Positions 25,226 to 33,472 of a stretch of DNA of 64,000 nucleotides are shown here, piece by piece. Under the pieces are notes generated by a model. That model saw nothing but the letters and a program-made list of their open reading frames with translations, was not told the DNA's origin and searched no databases. The DNA is taken from the NCBI GenBank assembly GCA_934402315.1, contig CAKRTS010000018.1:16813-80812 (forward strand). The letters are read 5' to 3'. This DNA is from an uncultured Acetatifactor sp. GTDB lineage: Bacteria > Bacillota > Clostridia > Lachnospirales > Lachnospiraceae. A program made the position numbers and the translations under genes. The stretch's first letter is position 1, and the number at the start of each line of letters is the position of its first letter.

Positions 25226-26695
25226 ATGAGATGGAAGAAAAATGCGTTCAGCTATCTGTCATGGGTAATATACGCGGTTGCGGTGGAAGTCGGTATGGTG
25301 TGCCTTGCCGATGCAATCTGTGATGCAAAGGGCGTGAAAATTTATTTTGGAACGATTGCCTGTGTGCTCTATATGATGCTTGCGGGAATCGGCGTGTTCC
25401 TCGTGCACCGCTGGCTGGAACGGCGTGAGAGACCTCTGGCGGCGGCAAATGTCGTGGAGGCGGCGCTGACTGTCATGCTTCTTGCCGCGGGGCTTGTCCT
25501 CAGAATACAGGCAATCGGCACGGCGACGGAGAGTGCGGCTTACTATGAGCTTGCGTCGGTGACCTCCGGACAGGAGATTCCCCAGATTGTACACGGCGCA
25601 GTGTATTTCTATGTGCAGCTGCTGCATGGTATTTTTTACTTTCTGGGCAATAAATTTATTGTGGCTATATGGACGCAGATCCTGTTGCAGTTTGCAGCGG
25701 TTCTTCTGTTGTACTTTGCCGTCAGGAGAATGGCGGGGAGTATCGCGGCGGTAGTTATGCTTGCATTCTGCATGCTGCCTTCCTACATGGTGCGGGGGGC
25801 GGTCGATCTGTCTCCGGAGATGCTGTATCTGATTTTGTGGTGCGGCATTTTATTCTGGATTTCCATGGAAAATAACAGGGACTGGAAGCTGTGGGAGTTC
25901 GCGCCGATCGGTCTTATCATTGCCGTTGCGGGCTATCTGGATGCCGCAGGCTTTTTCCTGCTGGGTTTTGCGGCAGCGGTTATTTTTGCCTGCAGCAGCG
26001 GAACAGTGACGATAAGGAAAAGGCTGCTGGCGGCGCTTGTCTGTCTTGCCGGGGCAGGCGTGGGATTTGCCGGCAGCGTTGCAGTGGATGCGCTGGCGAG
26101 CGGGAAGCGGTTTGGAAATGTCATGCAGGCATGGCTGAAGCTGTACCAGCCGCTGTCCTTTGAACTGCCGCTTTCGGTGGAGACCTCGGAAGCCGGCGTT
26201 GCGGGCTATCTTGTGCTACTGTGTGTGTTAAGTCTTGGAATTTATGCGTTCTGGCGGAATCGAAAGACAGATGCGCTGAAGGCATGGATTCTGGTAGCGG
26301 TGGTCATGGCGCTGGCTGCGTGCTTTCGTATTCTGACGGTGGAGATGCCGGTAAACAGATACCTTTATCTGCTTTTATCCATTCTGGCAGGCGTTGCCAT
26401 CGAGGAGTGCGTGGTTCCGTGCAGGGTGAACGAGGCGGCAAGGCGGGAGTTTGCGGAGATTATCAATCTGGATGAGCCGTCTGCGGAGCTGCTGCCGGAG
26501 GAGAAGGCGGAGCGGGAACAGGAAAAGGCGGAGACGGCAGAGACGACAGAACCGGAAAAGCCCAGATATATTGAAAATCCGCTGCCGCTGCCGAAGAAGC
26601 ATCAGAAGCGGACGCTTTCCTACCGTGTTGAGGTCGGAGAGGGGAAGGATGACTTCGACATCAGCGTGGATGAGGATGACGATTTCGATTATTAA
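25226..26695 (+). CDS. Polytopic membrane protein, possible GT-C glycosyltransferase
   Basis: 489 residues with about ten membrane helices up to residue 400 (for example IACVLYMMLAGIGVFLVH, VEAALTVMLLAAGLVL, ILLQFAAVLLLYFAV, LILWCGILFWI). A long acidic cytoplasmic tail is rich in Glu/Pro and ends ISVDEDDDFDY. The first outer loop has TESAAYYELASVTSG, loosely like the acidic aromatic loop of GT-C enzymes (DExYY), but I cannot name a family. Position right after a GtrB-like gene suggests it flips or transfers the lipid-linked sugar, as in Gtr-type clusters. That role is inference. Confidence 0.7.
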   Translation: MRWKKNAFSYLSWVIYAVAVEVGMVCLADAICDAKGVKIYFGTIACVLYMMLAGIGVFLVHRWLERRERPLAAANVVEAALTVMLLAAGLVLRIQAIGTATESAAYYELASVTSGQEIPQIVHGAVYFYVQLLHGIFYFLGNKFIVAIWTQILLQFAAVLLLYFAVRRMAGSIAAVVMLAFCMLPSYMVRGAVDLSPEMLYLILWCGILFWISMENNRDWKLWEFAPIGLIIAVAGYLDAAGFFLLGFAAAVIFACSSGTVTIRKRLLAALVCLAGAGVGFAGSVAVDALASGKRFGNVMQAWLKLYQPLSFELPLSVETSEAGVAGYLVLLCVLSLGIYAFWRNRKTDALKAWILVAVVMALAACFRILTVEMPVNRYLYLLLSILAGVAIEECVVPCRVNEAARREFAEIINLDEPSAELLPEEKAEREQEKAETAETTEPEKPRYIENPLPLPKKHQKRTLSYRVEVGEGKDDFDISVDEDDDFDY

Positions 26696-26728
26696 GTGAA
26701 TAGTGCCGGTTGGAACCGGAGATAACTA

Positions 26729-26773
26729 GGAAGGAAGTAGCCGTTTTTCAGGGTGCTTCCTTCGTTGTTTTTA
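26729..26773 (+). terminator. Terminator after the glycosyltransferase pair
   Basis: GAAGGAAG (26730-26737) pairs with CTTCCTTC (26756-26763), followed by GTTGTTTTT. A small CCGGTT-GG-AACCGG hairpin at 26706-26719 precedes it. Confidence 0.65.
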
Positions 26774-26785
26774 TAGGAAATTGCG

Positions 26786-26845
26786 AAGGGGACGGATTCT
26801 GCAAAGGGACGGATTCTGCAAAGGAGCGGATTCTGCAAAGGGACG
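26786..26845 (+). repeat. Tandem 17-bp direct repeat, three copies plus a partial
   Basis: Units at 26786-26802, 26803-26819 and 26820-26836 share (A)AAGGRRCGGATTCTGC with one or two changes. A fourth, broken at AAAGGGACG, ends at 26845. The array is non-coding and leads straight into the inverted-repeat element at 26845-26984. Confidence 0.85.
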
Positions 26846-26984
26846 TTGCGCGGGATGCACAGACCACCGCAGGCACGCTTGCGCTACCTTCCGCTCGCAA
26901 CGGCACATAAGATGTCAAAGGACGCCATCTAAGTGCCGGCGGCTCCAGAGTGCACTGCTTGTGGTCAGGTGCATCCTGTGCAAC
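26845..26984. repeat. 140-bp element bounded by long imperfect inverted repeats
   Basis: Left arm 26845-26867 (GTTGCGCGGGATGCAC, A, GACCAC) pairs with right arm 26961-26984 (GTGGTC, AG, GTGCATCCTGTGCAAC). The two differences in the outer arm are C-to-T changes that keep G-U pairing in the plus-strand RNA. Inside, GGCAC...GTGCC and AGATG...CATCT form a nested hairpin near 26903-26938. It may be a structured RNA or the remnant of a small inverted-repeat element. No gene is seen in it. Confidence 0.55.
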
Positions 26985-27038
26985 TGTTGCTTGGAGAGTG
27001 TGGGGGTTGTAATTTCTTATTATTCGGAATCCTTTATC

Positions 27039-27135
27039 ATGAAGGAAAACTTATGAAGGAAAAAGCTATGAGGGAGAAATAATGAGAAAGAACCTTTGGG
27101 GAAAATTACGAGGGATAACGCATGAGGGAAAACGG
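27039..27135 (+). repeat. Degenerate ATGARGGARAA repeats before tepA
   Basis: ATGAAGGAAAA-like units recur near 27039, 27053, 27068, 27082 (diverged) and 27123. They create several ATG codons and purine-rich stretches ahead of tepA. No convincing gene was found here; the short frames they open (for example 21 codons from 27082) lack support. Confidence 0.5.
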
Positions 27136-27180
27136 GGAAGTAGTTAGAATATGGATATAAGTGGTGGGAAAGGGATAGAA

Positions 27181-27879
27181 ATGGCGGAGTATCAGAGAGA
27201 AGGAAAGATGGAAGAGAAGAGGGAAGAGGAGCAGCATCGGGACGAGCGGATTGAGAAGACGGGGCAGGTGACGCTGGACGGCAATAAGCAGGAGAGTATT
27301 CATCTGATTTCGATTATTGGGGAGGTGGAGGGGCATGAAAACCTCAATAATAATTCCAAGACGACGAAATACGAACACATTCTCCCGAGTCTTGCGGCGA
27401 TTGAGGACAGCAGCGAGATACAGGGTGTGCTGGTTCTGATTAATACAATGGGCGGTGACGTGGAAGCCGGGCTTGCGATTGCGGAGATGATCGCGTCCCT
27501 GAGCAAGCCGACGGTTTCGCTTGTGCTCGGAGGAAGTCATTCCATAGGGGTGCCGATCGCGGTGAGCACAGACTATTCGTTCATTGTCCCGACCGGAACG
27601 ATGGTGATCCATCCGGTGCGGCTGAACGGCATGGTGATCGGTGTCCCGCAGACCTTTGACTATTTTAAGCTGATTCAGGACCGGATCACGGGCTTTGTCT
27701 GCGCGCATTGTGATGTGGAGAGGGAGACGTTTGAGCAGCTGATGACGGAGACCGGTATCCTGACAAAGGATGTGGGAACCATCCTCGTCGGAGAGGAGGC
27801 TGTGAAACGCGGCATCATCAATGAGGTGGGCGGAATCGACAAGGCGGTTCAGAAGCTGCATGCGCTGATCCGCGGCTGA
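27181..27879 (+). CDS. tepA: TepA-like ClpP-class serine peptidase
   Basis: 232 residues. A charged N-terminal extension (about 1-45) precedes a ClpP/crotonase-fold domain: VLVLINTMGGDVEAGLAIAEMIASL, the nucleophile Ser in GGSHSIGVP (S121), and TMVIHPVRLNGMVIGVPQTFDY with a His typical of the class. Length, sequence and position directly before ftsK/spoIIIE match B. subtilis TepA (YmfB), which was linked to protein export and to spore protein turnover. ATG 27151 is in frame, but GGGAAAGGG just before 27181 supports the later start. Confidence 0.85.
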   Translation: MAEYQREGKMEEKREEEQHRDERIEKTGQVTLDGNKQESIHLISIIGEVEGHENLNNNSKTTKYEHILPSLAAIEDSSEIQGVLVLINTMGGDVEAGLAIAEMIASLSKPTVSLVLGGSHSIGVPIAVSTDYSFIVPTGTMVIHPVRLNGMVIGVPQTFDYFKLIQDRITGFVCAHCDVERETFEQLMTETGILTKDVGTILVGEEAVKRGIINEVGGIDKAVQKLHALIRG

Positions 27880-27922
27880 ACTGTTACCGGGGTGCCGGTT
27901 CCGCGCGCCCCACAATAAAATG

Positions 27923-27951
27923 GTGACAAGCCGGGCGGAAAATGATATAAT
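27923..27951 (+). promoter_or_regulatory. ftsK promoter
   Basis: GTGACA at 27923-27928, 17 bases, perfect TATAAT at 27946-27951. It gives ftsK a start independent of tepA. Confidence 0.65.
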
Positions 27952-28021
27952 GGGCGCAGTGGCAAAATGAGCGCGGGTTAAATGAAAGCGTATCTAAAGT
28001 ATAAAAGGAGAATGATGATAC

Positions 28022-30721
28022 ATGGCAGGCACTACCGGCAGAAGAACATCATCTTCGGGAAGCAAGAAAAAATCTACAAATTCTAAGGCAGTAAGTCAGA
28101 GACAACAGCGGAAAAAAGACAACAGACAACTGGAGCAGGACAGTGCACTTTTTCACGAGATCGGATTGATCGTGCTCTTTGTGGCGATGGTTCTTCTGTT
28201 TTGCTGTAATTTCGGTCTGATAGGGCCGGTGGGAGACGCGATCAGCGGCTTCCTTTTTGGCGTGTTCGGATTTTCGGCATATCTGGTTCCGGTTCTCTTT
28301 TTCCTTGCCGTGGCATTCTGGTTTGCCAACGAGGGAAATCCTACGGCAGTCAGAAAGCTGGTGGCGGGCTGCGTCCTGTTCATCATGTTCGGGGTTGTCT
28401 GTGATTTAATCAGCAAGACCTCGCTTTTGATGGCGGAATATAATTTTAAGGACATCTATGACAAATGCAGCACCGGCAAGAGCGGCGGAGGCATCCTTGC
28501 CGGAAGCCTGAGCTATTTTTTACAGCATTATCTGGAGACGATCGGAACGGTTCTGGTCGTGCTTCTCTGCTCGGTTGTGAGTCTGATCCTGCTGACGGAG
28601 AAATCCATCTTAAAGAGCATGAAGGACGGCGGCAGCCGTATGCGTGAGCTTTCAAGGGAGGATGCACAGCGCCGGAGAGAGAATGCGGAAATCCGGAATC
28701 AGGAGCGGCTCGAGCAGCGGGCAAGAAGGGAAGAGGAGCGGAGACTGCGCGCCGAGGAAAAGGAAAATGAAAAGATTCTCAGGATGGAGAGAAAGGTGTC
28801 CGGTGTCATGATGGATACCACGCTGATGAAGCCGGAGGAGCACAACCGGCACCGGGACGACATCCACGAGATCATGTATGCAGAGGATGACCCCGATATG
28901 CAGATAGCGGAGCCGGATGTGGTGGAGCAGCAGCCGGAGCCTGAACCCGTGGCGGCGCCTGTGCTGGACTTTGACAAGGTTCGGATCAGAAGCATGCATC
29001 AGGTGACGATTGATGATATGGAAGAGCCGGAGATACAGGAGGAACCGGAGGAGATACAGCCGGAGCCGGAACCGATCCGGAACCTGACAGCCGAGAGACA
29101 GAAGCCGGAGCCGGATATGTCCGGCCAGACGATAAGAATACATAAAGAGGGAATCGAGGAACCGGCGGAGCAGAAGCCCGTTGCGAAGCCGCAGGCGGCA
29201 GCGCCGATGTCCGAGATGCAGAAGGAGCTTGCCCACGCGGAGAAAAAGGTTCCCAAGACTTATATGTTCCCACCTCTGTCGAGGCTGCAGAAGGGAGTTG
29301 CAGCGACGGGAGACTCCACAAAGGAGTTGAAGGAGACGGCGATGCGTCTGCAGCAGACGCTGAATACCTTCGGTGTAAAGGTGACGATCACGGACATCAG
29401 CCAGGGTCCCAGCGTCACGCGGTACGAGTTGCAGCCGGAGCAGGGTGTCAAGGTGTCGAAGATCGTCGGGCTTGCGGATGACATCAAGCTGAATCTTGCG
29501 GCGACGGACATCCGTATCGAGGCGCCGATCCCGGGAAAGGCGGCAATCGGTATCGAGGTTCCGAACAAGGAGACCATGCCGGTAGCGCTCCGCGATCTTC
29601 TGGAGAGCAAGGAGTTTAAGGAGTTCCCTTCCAACATAGCATTTGCGGTCGGAAAGGATATTGCGGGCAAGGTCGTTGTCGCGGACATCGCAAAGATGCC
29701 GCATATGCTGATTGCGGGAGCGACAGGCTCCGGTAAGTCGGTCTGCATCAACACTTTAATCATGAGTATTCTGTACAAGGCGCACCCGGACGATGTGAAG
29801 CTGATTATGGTCGATCCGAAGGTCGTTGAGCTGAGTGTATATAACGGGATTCCGCATCTGCTGATTCCGGTTGTCACGGATCCGAAAAAGGCATCCGCAG
29901 CGCTCCACTGGGGCGTGTCGGAGATGGAAGACCGGTACCGGAAATTTGCGGACTATAATGTGAGAGACATCAAGGGCTATAACAAGAAGGTAGAGTCCAT
30001 GCAGGAGAGCGGCGCGGAGGATGCTCCCGCGAAGATGCCGCAGATCGTCATTATCGTGGACGAGCTTGCCGATCTGATGATGGTATCGCCCGGAGAGGTT
30101 GAGGAATCGATCTGTCGTCTGGCACAGCTGGCGAGAGCGGCGGGCATTCATCTGATTATTGCGACGCAGAGACCCAGCGTGGATGTCATCACCGGTCTGA
30201 TTAAGGCGAATATGCCGAGCCGTGTCGCGTTCTCTGTTTCCAGCGGTGTGGATTCGAGAACGATACTGGATATGAACGGCGCGGAGAAGCTGTTGGGAAA
30301 AGGCGACATGCTCTTTTATCCGCAGGGCTATTCCAAGCCCGCCCGTATACAGGGAGCGTTCGTTTCCGACAAGGAGGTTTCGGATGTCGTTGACTTCCTG
30401 AAGAATCAGACGCTCGGCAATACCTACGCGGAAGACATTGAAGAAAAAATTATGAATATCGGAAGCGGAAGCGGCGGCTCTGGAGACGGCGGCTCGGAGC
30501 TGGACGAATTTTTCGAGAAGGCAGGGCGCTTTATCATTGAACAGGACAAGGCATCGATCGGAGCGCTGCAAAGGCTCTTAAAGATCGGCTTTAACCGCGC
30601 GGCGAGAATCATGGATCAGCTGTGCGAATACGGTGTTGTCGATAAGGGAGAGGGAACCAAACCCAGAAAAATACTGATGAGTCCTGAGCAGTTTGAGCAA
30701 CTGGTTGAAGAAATCGTATAA
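28022..30721 (+). CDS. ftsK: DNA translocase FtsK/SpoIIIE
   Basis: 899 residues. It has a basic N-terminus, four membrane helices (about 40-190), and a long charged Glu/Pro-rich linker (about 200-410). The RecA-like motor follows: Walker A GATGSGKS near 566, Walker [13 protein letters not shown] near 680, [23 protein letters not shown]-terminal winged-helix gamma domain that reads KOPS/SRS-type DNA signs is present ([29 protein letters not shown]). It pumps chromosomal DNA through the division or sporulation septum. One protein probably serves both roles. An AGGAG site lies about 12 bases before ATG 28022. Confidence 0.97.
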   Translation: MAGTTGRRTSSSGSKKKSTNSKAVSQRQQRKKDNRQLEQDSALFHEIGLIVLFVAMVLLFCCNFGLIGPVGDAISGFLFGVFGFSAYLVPVLFFLAVAFWFANEGNPTAVRKLVAGCVLFIMFGVVCDLISKTSLLMAEYNFKDIYDKCSTGKSGGGILAGSLSYFLQHYLETIGTVLVVLLCSVVSLILLTEKSILKSMKDGGSRMRELSREDAQRRRENAEIRNQERLEQRARREEERRLRAEEKENEKILRMERKVSGVMMDTTLMKPEEHNRHRDDIHEIMYAEDDPDMQIAEPDVVEQQPEPEPVAAPVLDFDKVRIRSMHQVTIDDMEEPEIQEEPEEIQPEPEPIRNLTAERQKPEPDMSGQTIRIHKEGIEEPAEQKPVAKPQAAAPMSEMQKELAHAEKKVPKTYMFPPLSRLQKGVAATGDSTKELKETAMRLQQTLNTFGVKVTITDISQGPSVTRYELQPEQGVKVSKIVGLADDIKLNLAATDIRIEAPIPGKAAIGIEVPNKETMPVALRDLLESKEFKEFPSNIAFAVGKDIAGKVVVADIAKMPHMLIAGATGSGKSVCINTLIMSILYKAHPDDVKLIMVDPKVVELSVYNGIPHLLIPVVTDPKKASAALHWGVSEMEDRYRKFADYNVRDIKGYNKKVESMQESGAEDAPAKMPQIVIIVDELADLMMVSPGEVEESICRLAQLARAAGIHLIIATQRPSVDVITGLIKANMPSRVAFSVSSGVDSRTILDMNGAEKLLGKGDMLFYPQGYSKPARIQGAFVSDKEVSDVVDFLKNQTLGNTYAEDIEEKIMNIGSGSGGSGDGGSELDEFFEKAGRFIIEQDKASIGALQRLLKIGFNRAARIMDQLCEYGVVDKGEGTKPRKILMSPEQFEQLVEEIV

Positions 30722-30730
30722 AGCGAAAAA

Positions 30731-30790
30731 CGAGATTTGTGTCTGCGCGCACTTGACACAAACTCGATATGCGTAAAGAGTGTGCGCAGA
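30731..30790 (+). promoter_or_regulatory. Overlapping inverted repeats (possible pseudoknot) in front of fhs
   Basis: Stem 1: CGAG-a-TTTGTGTC (30731-30743) pairs with GACACAAACTCG (30755-30766). Its loop TGCGCGCACT (30744-30753) pairs with AGTGTGCGCA (30779-30788), ten pairs with one G-U, ending six bases before GAGGA. The two stems are either alternatives or an H-type pseudoknot; with no linker between the 5' strands the full pseudoknot would be strained. A TTGACA at 30753-30758 lies within stem 1, so a DNA operator is another reading. The structure does not match the ZTP or THF riboswitch cores I know. Confidence 0.5.
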
Positions 30791-30804
30791 AATGAGGAAA
30801 AAAA

Positions 30805-32475
30805 GTGAAAACAGACATTGAAATCGCACAGGAAGCGGTAATGGAGCCGATCGTTAAGGTTGCGGCGCAACTGGGAGTGACGGAGGATGATCTCGAGCTT
30901 TACGGAAAATACAAGGCAAAGCTGACGGATGAGTACATAGACAGCTTAAAGGACAGACCGGACGGCAGGCTGATCCTCGTCACGGCGATCAACCCGACAC
31001 CTGCCGGTGAAGGAAAGACGACTACCAGCGTCGGTCTGGGACAGGCGTTCGGAAAGCTCGGAAAGAAGGCAGTCATTGCGCTTCGTGAGCCCTCTCTCGG
31101 TCCGTGCTTCGGCATCAAGGGCGGAGCGGCAGGAGGCGGTTATGCGCAGGTGGTTCCCATGGAGGACCTGAATCTGCATTTTACGGGAGATTTCCACGCA
31201 ATCACATCCGCGAACAATCTTCTTGCAGCTTTGCTGGACAACCATATCCAACAGGGAAATGCATTACAGATCGACACAAGACAGATCGTCTGGAAGCGCT
31301 GCCTTGACATGAATGACAGAGTGTTGAGAAATGTTGTGGTCGGACTGGGAAAGAAGACGGACGGCGTTGTCCGAGAGGATCATTTTGTCATCACGGTGGC
31401 GAGTGAGATCATGGCGATCCTCTGTCTGGCGGAAAATATGAAAGACCTCAAGGAAAGACTTGCCAGAATCGTTGTTGCATATAATTACGCAGGAGAGCCC
31501 GTAACAGCGGGAGAGCTTCAGGCGGTGGGCGCGATGGCGGCACTGTTGAAGGATGCCCTGAAGCCGAATCTGATCCAGACGCTGGAGCATACGCCTGCAC
31601 TGGTGCATGGCGGACCCTTTGCAAATATCGCGCATGGCTGCAACTCCGTCAGGGCGACGAGAGCAGCGCTTAAGATGGCGGATTACTGTATTACAGAGGC
31701 GGGATTCGGCGCGGATCTGGGAGCCGAAAAGTTCTTTGACATCAAGTGTCGTATGTCAGGCTTAAAGCCGGATGCAGTTGTGCTGGTTGCGACCATACGC
31801 GCTCTGAAATATAACGGTGGAGTGGCGAAGGAGGAGCTGTCTGCCGAGAATCTGGATGCGCTGAAAAAGGGTATTGTCAACCTTGAAAAGCATATTGAGA
31901 ATCTGCAGAAATACGGTGTGCCGGTTGTTGTGACGCTGAATTCCTTTATCACGGACACCGCTGCAGAGACAGATTATGTCAGAGCCTTCTGCGAGGAGAG
32001 GGGCTGTGAGTTCGCCATTTCCGAGGTATGGGCGAAGGGCGGCGAAGGCGGTATCGCACTTGCGGAAAAGGTGCTGAAAACGCTTGAGACGAAGAAGAGC
32101 GATTTCCGTGTCCTGTATGAGGATGCGCTTCCGCTGGAAGATAAGATCAGGAAGGTTGCAACAGAGATTTACGGCGCAGGCAGTGTCAGCTTTTCCTCCG
32201 CGGCGAAGAAGCAGCTGAAAACAATAACCGATATGGGCTTCGGAGAGCTTCCGGTCTGTATGGCAAAGAACCAGTATTCGCTTTCGGATGATCCGAAGCT
32301 GCTGGGAAGACCGCAGGGCTTTGAGCTTTCTGTCAGGGAAGCTTATGTATCTGCCGGGGCGGGCTTTGTCGTCGTGCTGACCGGAGATGTCATGACGATG
32401 CCCGGACTGCCGAAGAGGCCGGCAGCTTATGGAATTGATGTAAATGAGGCCGGAGTGATTACCGGACTGTTTTAA
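30805..32475 (+). CDS. fhs: Formate-tetrahydrofolate ligase
   Basis: 556 residues, the exact family norm. It makes 10-formyl-THF from formate, THF and ATP. The nucleotide loop is [14 protein letters not shown] (about 65-78). [39 protein letters not shown] and the C-terminal [18 protein letters not shown] segment [34 protein letters not shown] are family blocks (each quoted in part by role only). The start is GTG at 30805 with GAGGA nearby; no nearer ATG is in frame. It provides one-carbon units for purines and serine/glycine metabolism; nfnAB follow. Confidence 0.97.
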   Translation: MKTDIEIAQEAVMEPIVKVAAQLGVTEDDLELYGKYKAKLTDEYIDSLKDRPDGRLILVTAINPTPAGEGKTTTSVGLGQAFGKLGKKAVIALREPSLGPCFGIKGGAAGGGYAQVVPMEDLNLHFTGDFHAITSANNLLAALLDNHIQQGNALQIDTRQIVWKRCLDMNDRVLRNVVVGLGKKTDGVVREDHFVITVASEIMAILCLAENMKDLKERLARIVVAYNYAGEPVTAGELQAVGAMAALLKDALKPNLIQTLEHTPALVHGGPFANIAHGCNSVRATRAALKMADYCITEAGFGADLGAEKFFDIKCRMSGLKPDAVVLVATIRALKYNGGVAKEELSAENLDALKKGIVNLEKHIENLQKYGVPVVVTLNSFITDTAAETDYVRAFCEERGCEFAISEVWAKGGEGGIALAEKVLKTLETKKSDFRVLYEDALPLEDKIRKVATEIYGAGSVSFSSAAKKQLKTITDMGFGELPVCMAKNQYSLSDDPKLLGRPQGFELSVREAYVSAGAGFVVVLTGDVMTMPGLPKRPAAYGIDVNEAGVITGLF

Positions 32476-32513
32476 TAAAGGAGGTTCCGCCAGGCGGGAC
32501 AGAGAGGTGGATT

Positions 32514-33395
32514 ATGTATAGGATTGTAAGAAAAGAAGAGCTGACCACGAACATTTATCTGATGGAAGTGGAAGCAAAGCGCGTTGCAAAGGCGTGTCTG
32601 CCCGGACAGTTTGTCATTGTCAGAATGGATGAGGACGGGGAGAGAATTCCCCTGACAATCTGTGACTATGACAGAGAGAAGGGAACGGTTACCATTGTGT
32701 TCCAGTGCGTCGGCGCTGCCACAAAGATGATGGCGGAGCTGAAGGAGGGCGAGGCGTTCCATGACTTTGTCGGCCCGCTCGGATGCCCTTCCGAGTTTGT
32801 CAAGGAAGCGCCGGAGGAACTGAAGAATAAGAAGATCCTCTTTGTTGCCGGCGGCGTCGGTGCGGCTCCGGTCTATCCGCAGGTAAAGTGGCTGCATGAG
32901 AATGGTGTGGCGGCGGATGTCATTGTGGGAAGCAAGACGAAGGATCTGCTGATCTTAGAGAAGGAGATGGAGGCAGTTGCCGGAAATCTCTATGTGACTA
33001 CCGATGACGGTTCCTACGGAAGAAGCGGAATGGTGACCCAGACGATCAAGGATCTTGTCGCAGAAGGAAAGAAATACGATGTCTGTGTTGCAATCGGCCC
33101 CATGATTATGATGAAATTTGTCTGCCTGCTGACAAAGGAGCTTGGCATTCCGACGATTGTCAGCCTGAACCCTATCATGGTGGATGGAACGGGAATGTGT
33201 GGAGCCTGCCGTGTTACTGTTGACGGAAAGGTGAAATTCGCCTGTGTGGACGGCCCTGAGTTTGATGGTCATGCCGTGAATTTTGACGAGGCGATGAGAC
33301 GTCAGCAGATCTATAAGACTGCAGAGGGCAGAGCAATGCTGCGGCTTCAGGAGGGGGAGACCCATCACGGAAACTGCGGACAGTGTGAAGGCTGA
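32514..33395 (+). CDS. nfnA: NfnA: ferredoxin-NADP+ oxidoreductase, FAD/[2Fe-2S] subunit
   Basis: 293 residues of the dihydroorotate dehydrogenase PyrK/sulfide dehydrogenase fold. An FAD domain (CLPGQFVIVRMDEDGERIPLTICD, in part) is followed by an NAD-binding domain (LFVAGGVGAAPVYPQ) and a Cys-rich [2Fe-2S] site (GTGMCGACRV...FACVDGPEFDGH). Together with NfnB it forms the electron-bifurcating NADH-dependent ferredoxin:NADP+ oxidoreductase of clostridia and acetogens. It follows fhs by 38 bases with a GAGGTGG ribosome site, and likely shares its transcript. Confidence 0.92.
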   Translation: MYRIVRKEELTTNIYLMEVEAKRVAKACLPGQFVIVRMDEDGERIPLTICDYDREKGTVTIVFQCVGAATKMMAELKEGEAFHDFVGPLGCPSEFVKEAPEELKNKKILFVAGGVGAAPVYPQVKWLHENGVAADVIVGSKTKDLLILEKEMEAVAGNLYVTTDDGSYGRSGMVTQTIKDLVAEGKKYDVCVAIGPMIMMKFVCLLTKELGIPTIVSLNPIMVDGTGMCGACRVTVDGKVKFACVDGPEFDGHAVNFDEAMRRQQIYKTAEGRAMLRLQEGETHHGNCGQCEG

Positions 33396-33472
33396 TTCCG
33401 ATACCGATTTGTATAGTAGATTGTGCCTGCGGCCCAAAGCGTGCAGGTTACTGAAAGGCATGGTGAAATAAT

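Noticed and set aside
26786..26845. CRISPR array
   Set aside because: Units are contiguous with no spacers, and no cas genes are present.
26781..27056. Plus-strand frames across the 17-bp repeats
   Set aside because: They translate the tandem repeats and hairpin arms, lack ribosome sites and change frame between units.
30731..30790. ZTP or THF riboswitch before fhs
   Set aside because: The region is only about 60 nt and lacks the conserved CCGGGC-type core of ZTP and the THF consensus, so I report only the stems.
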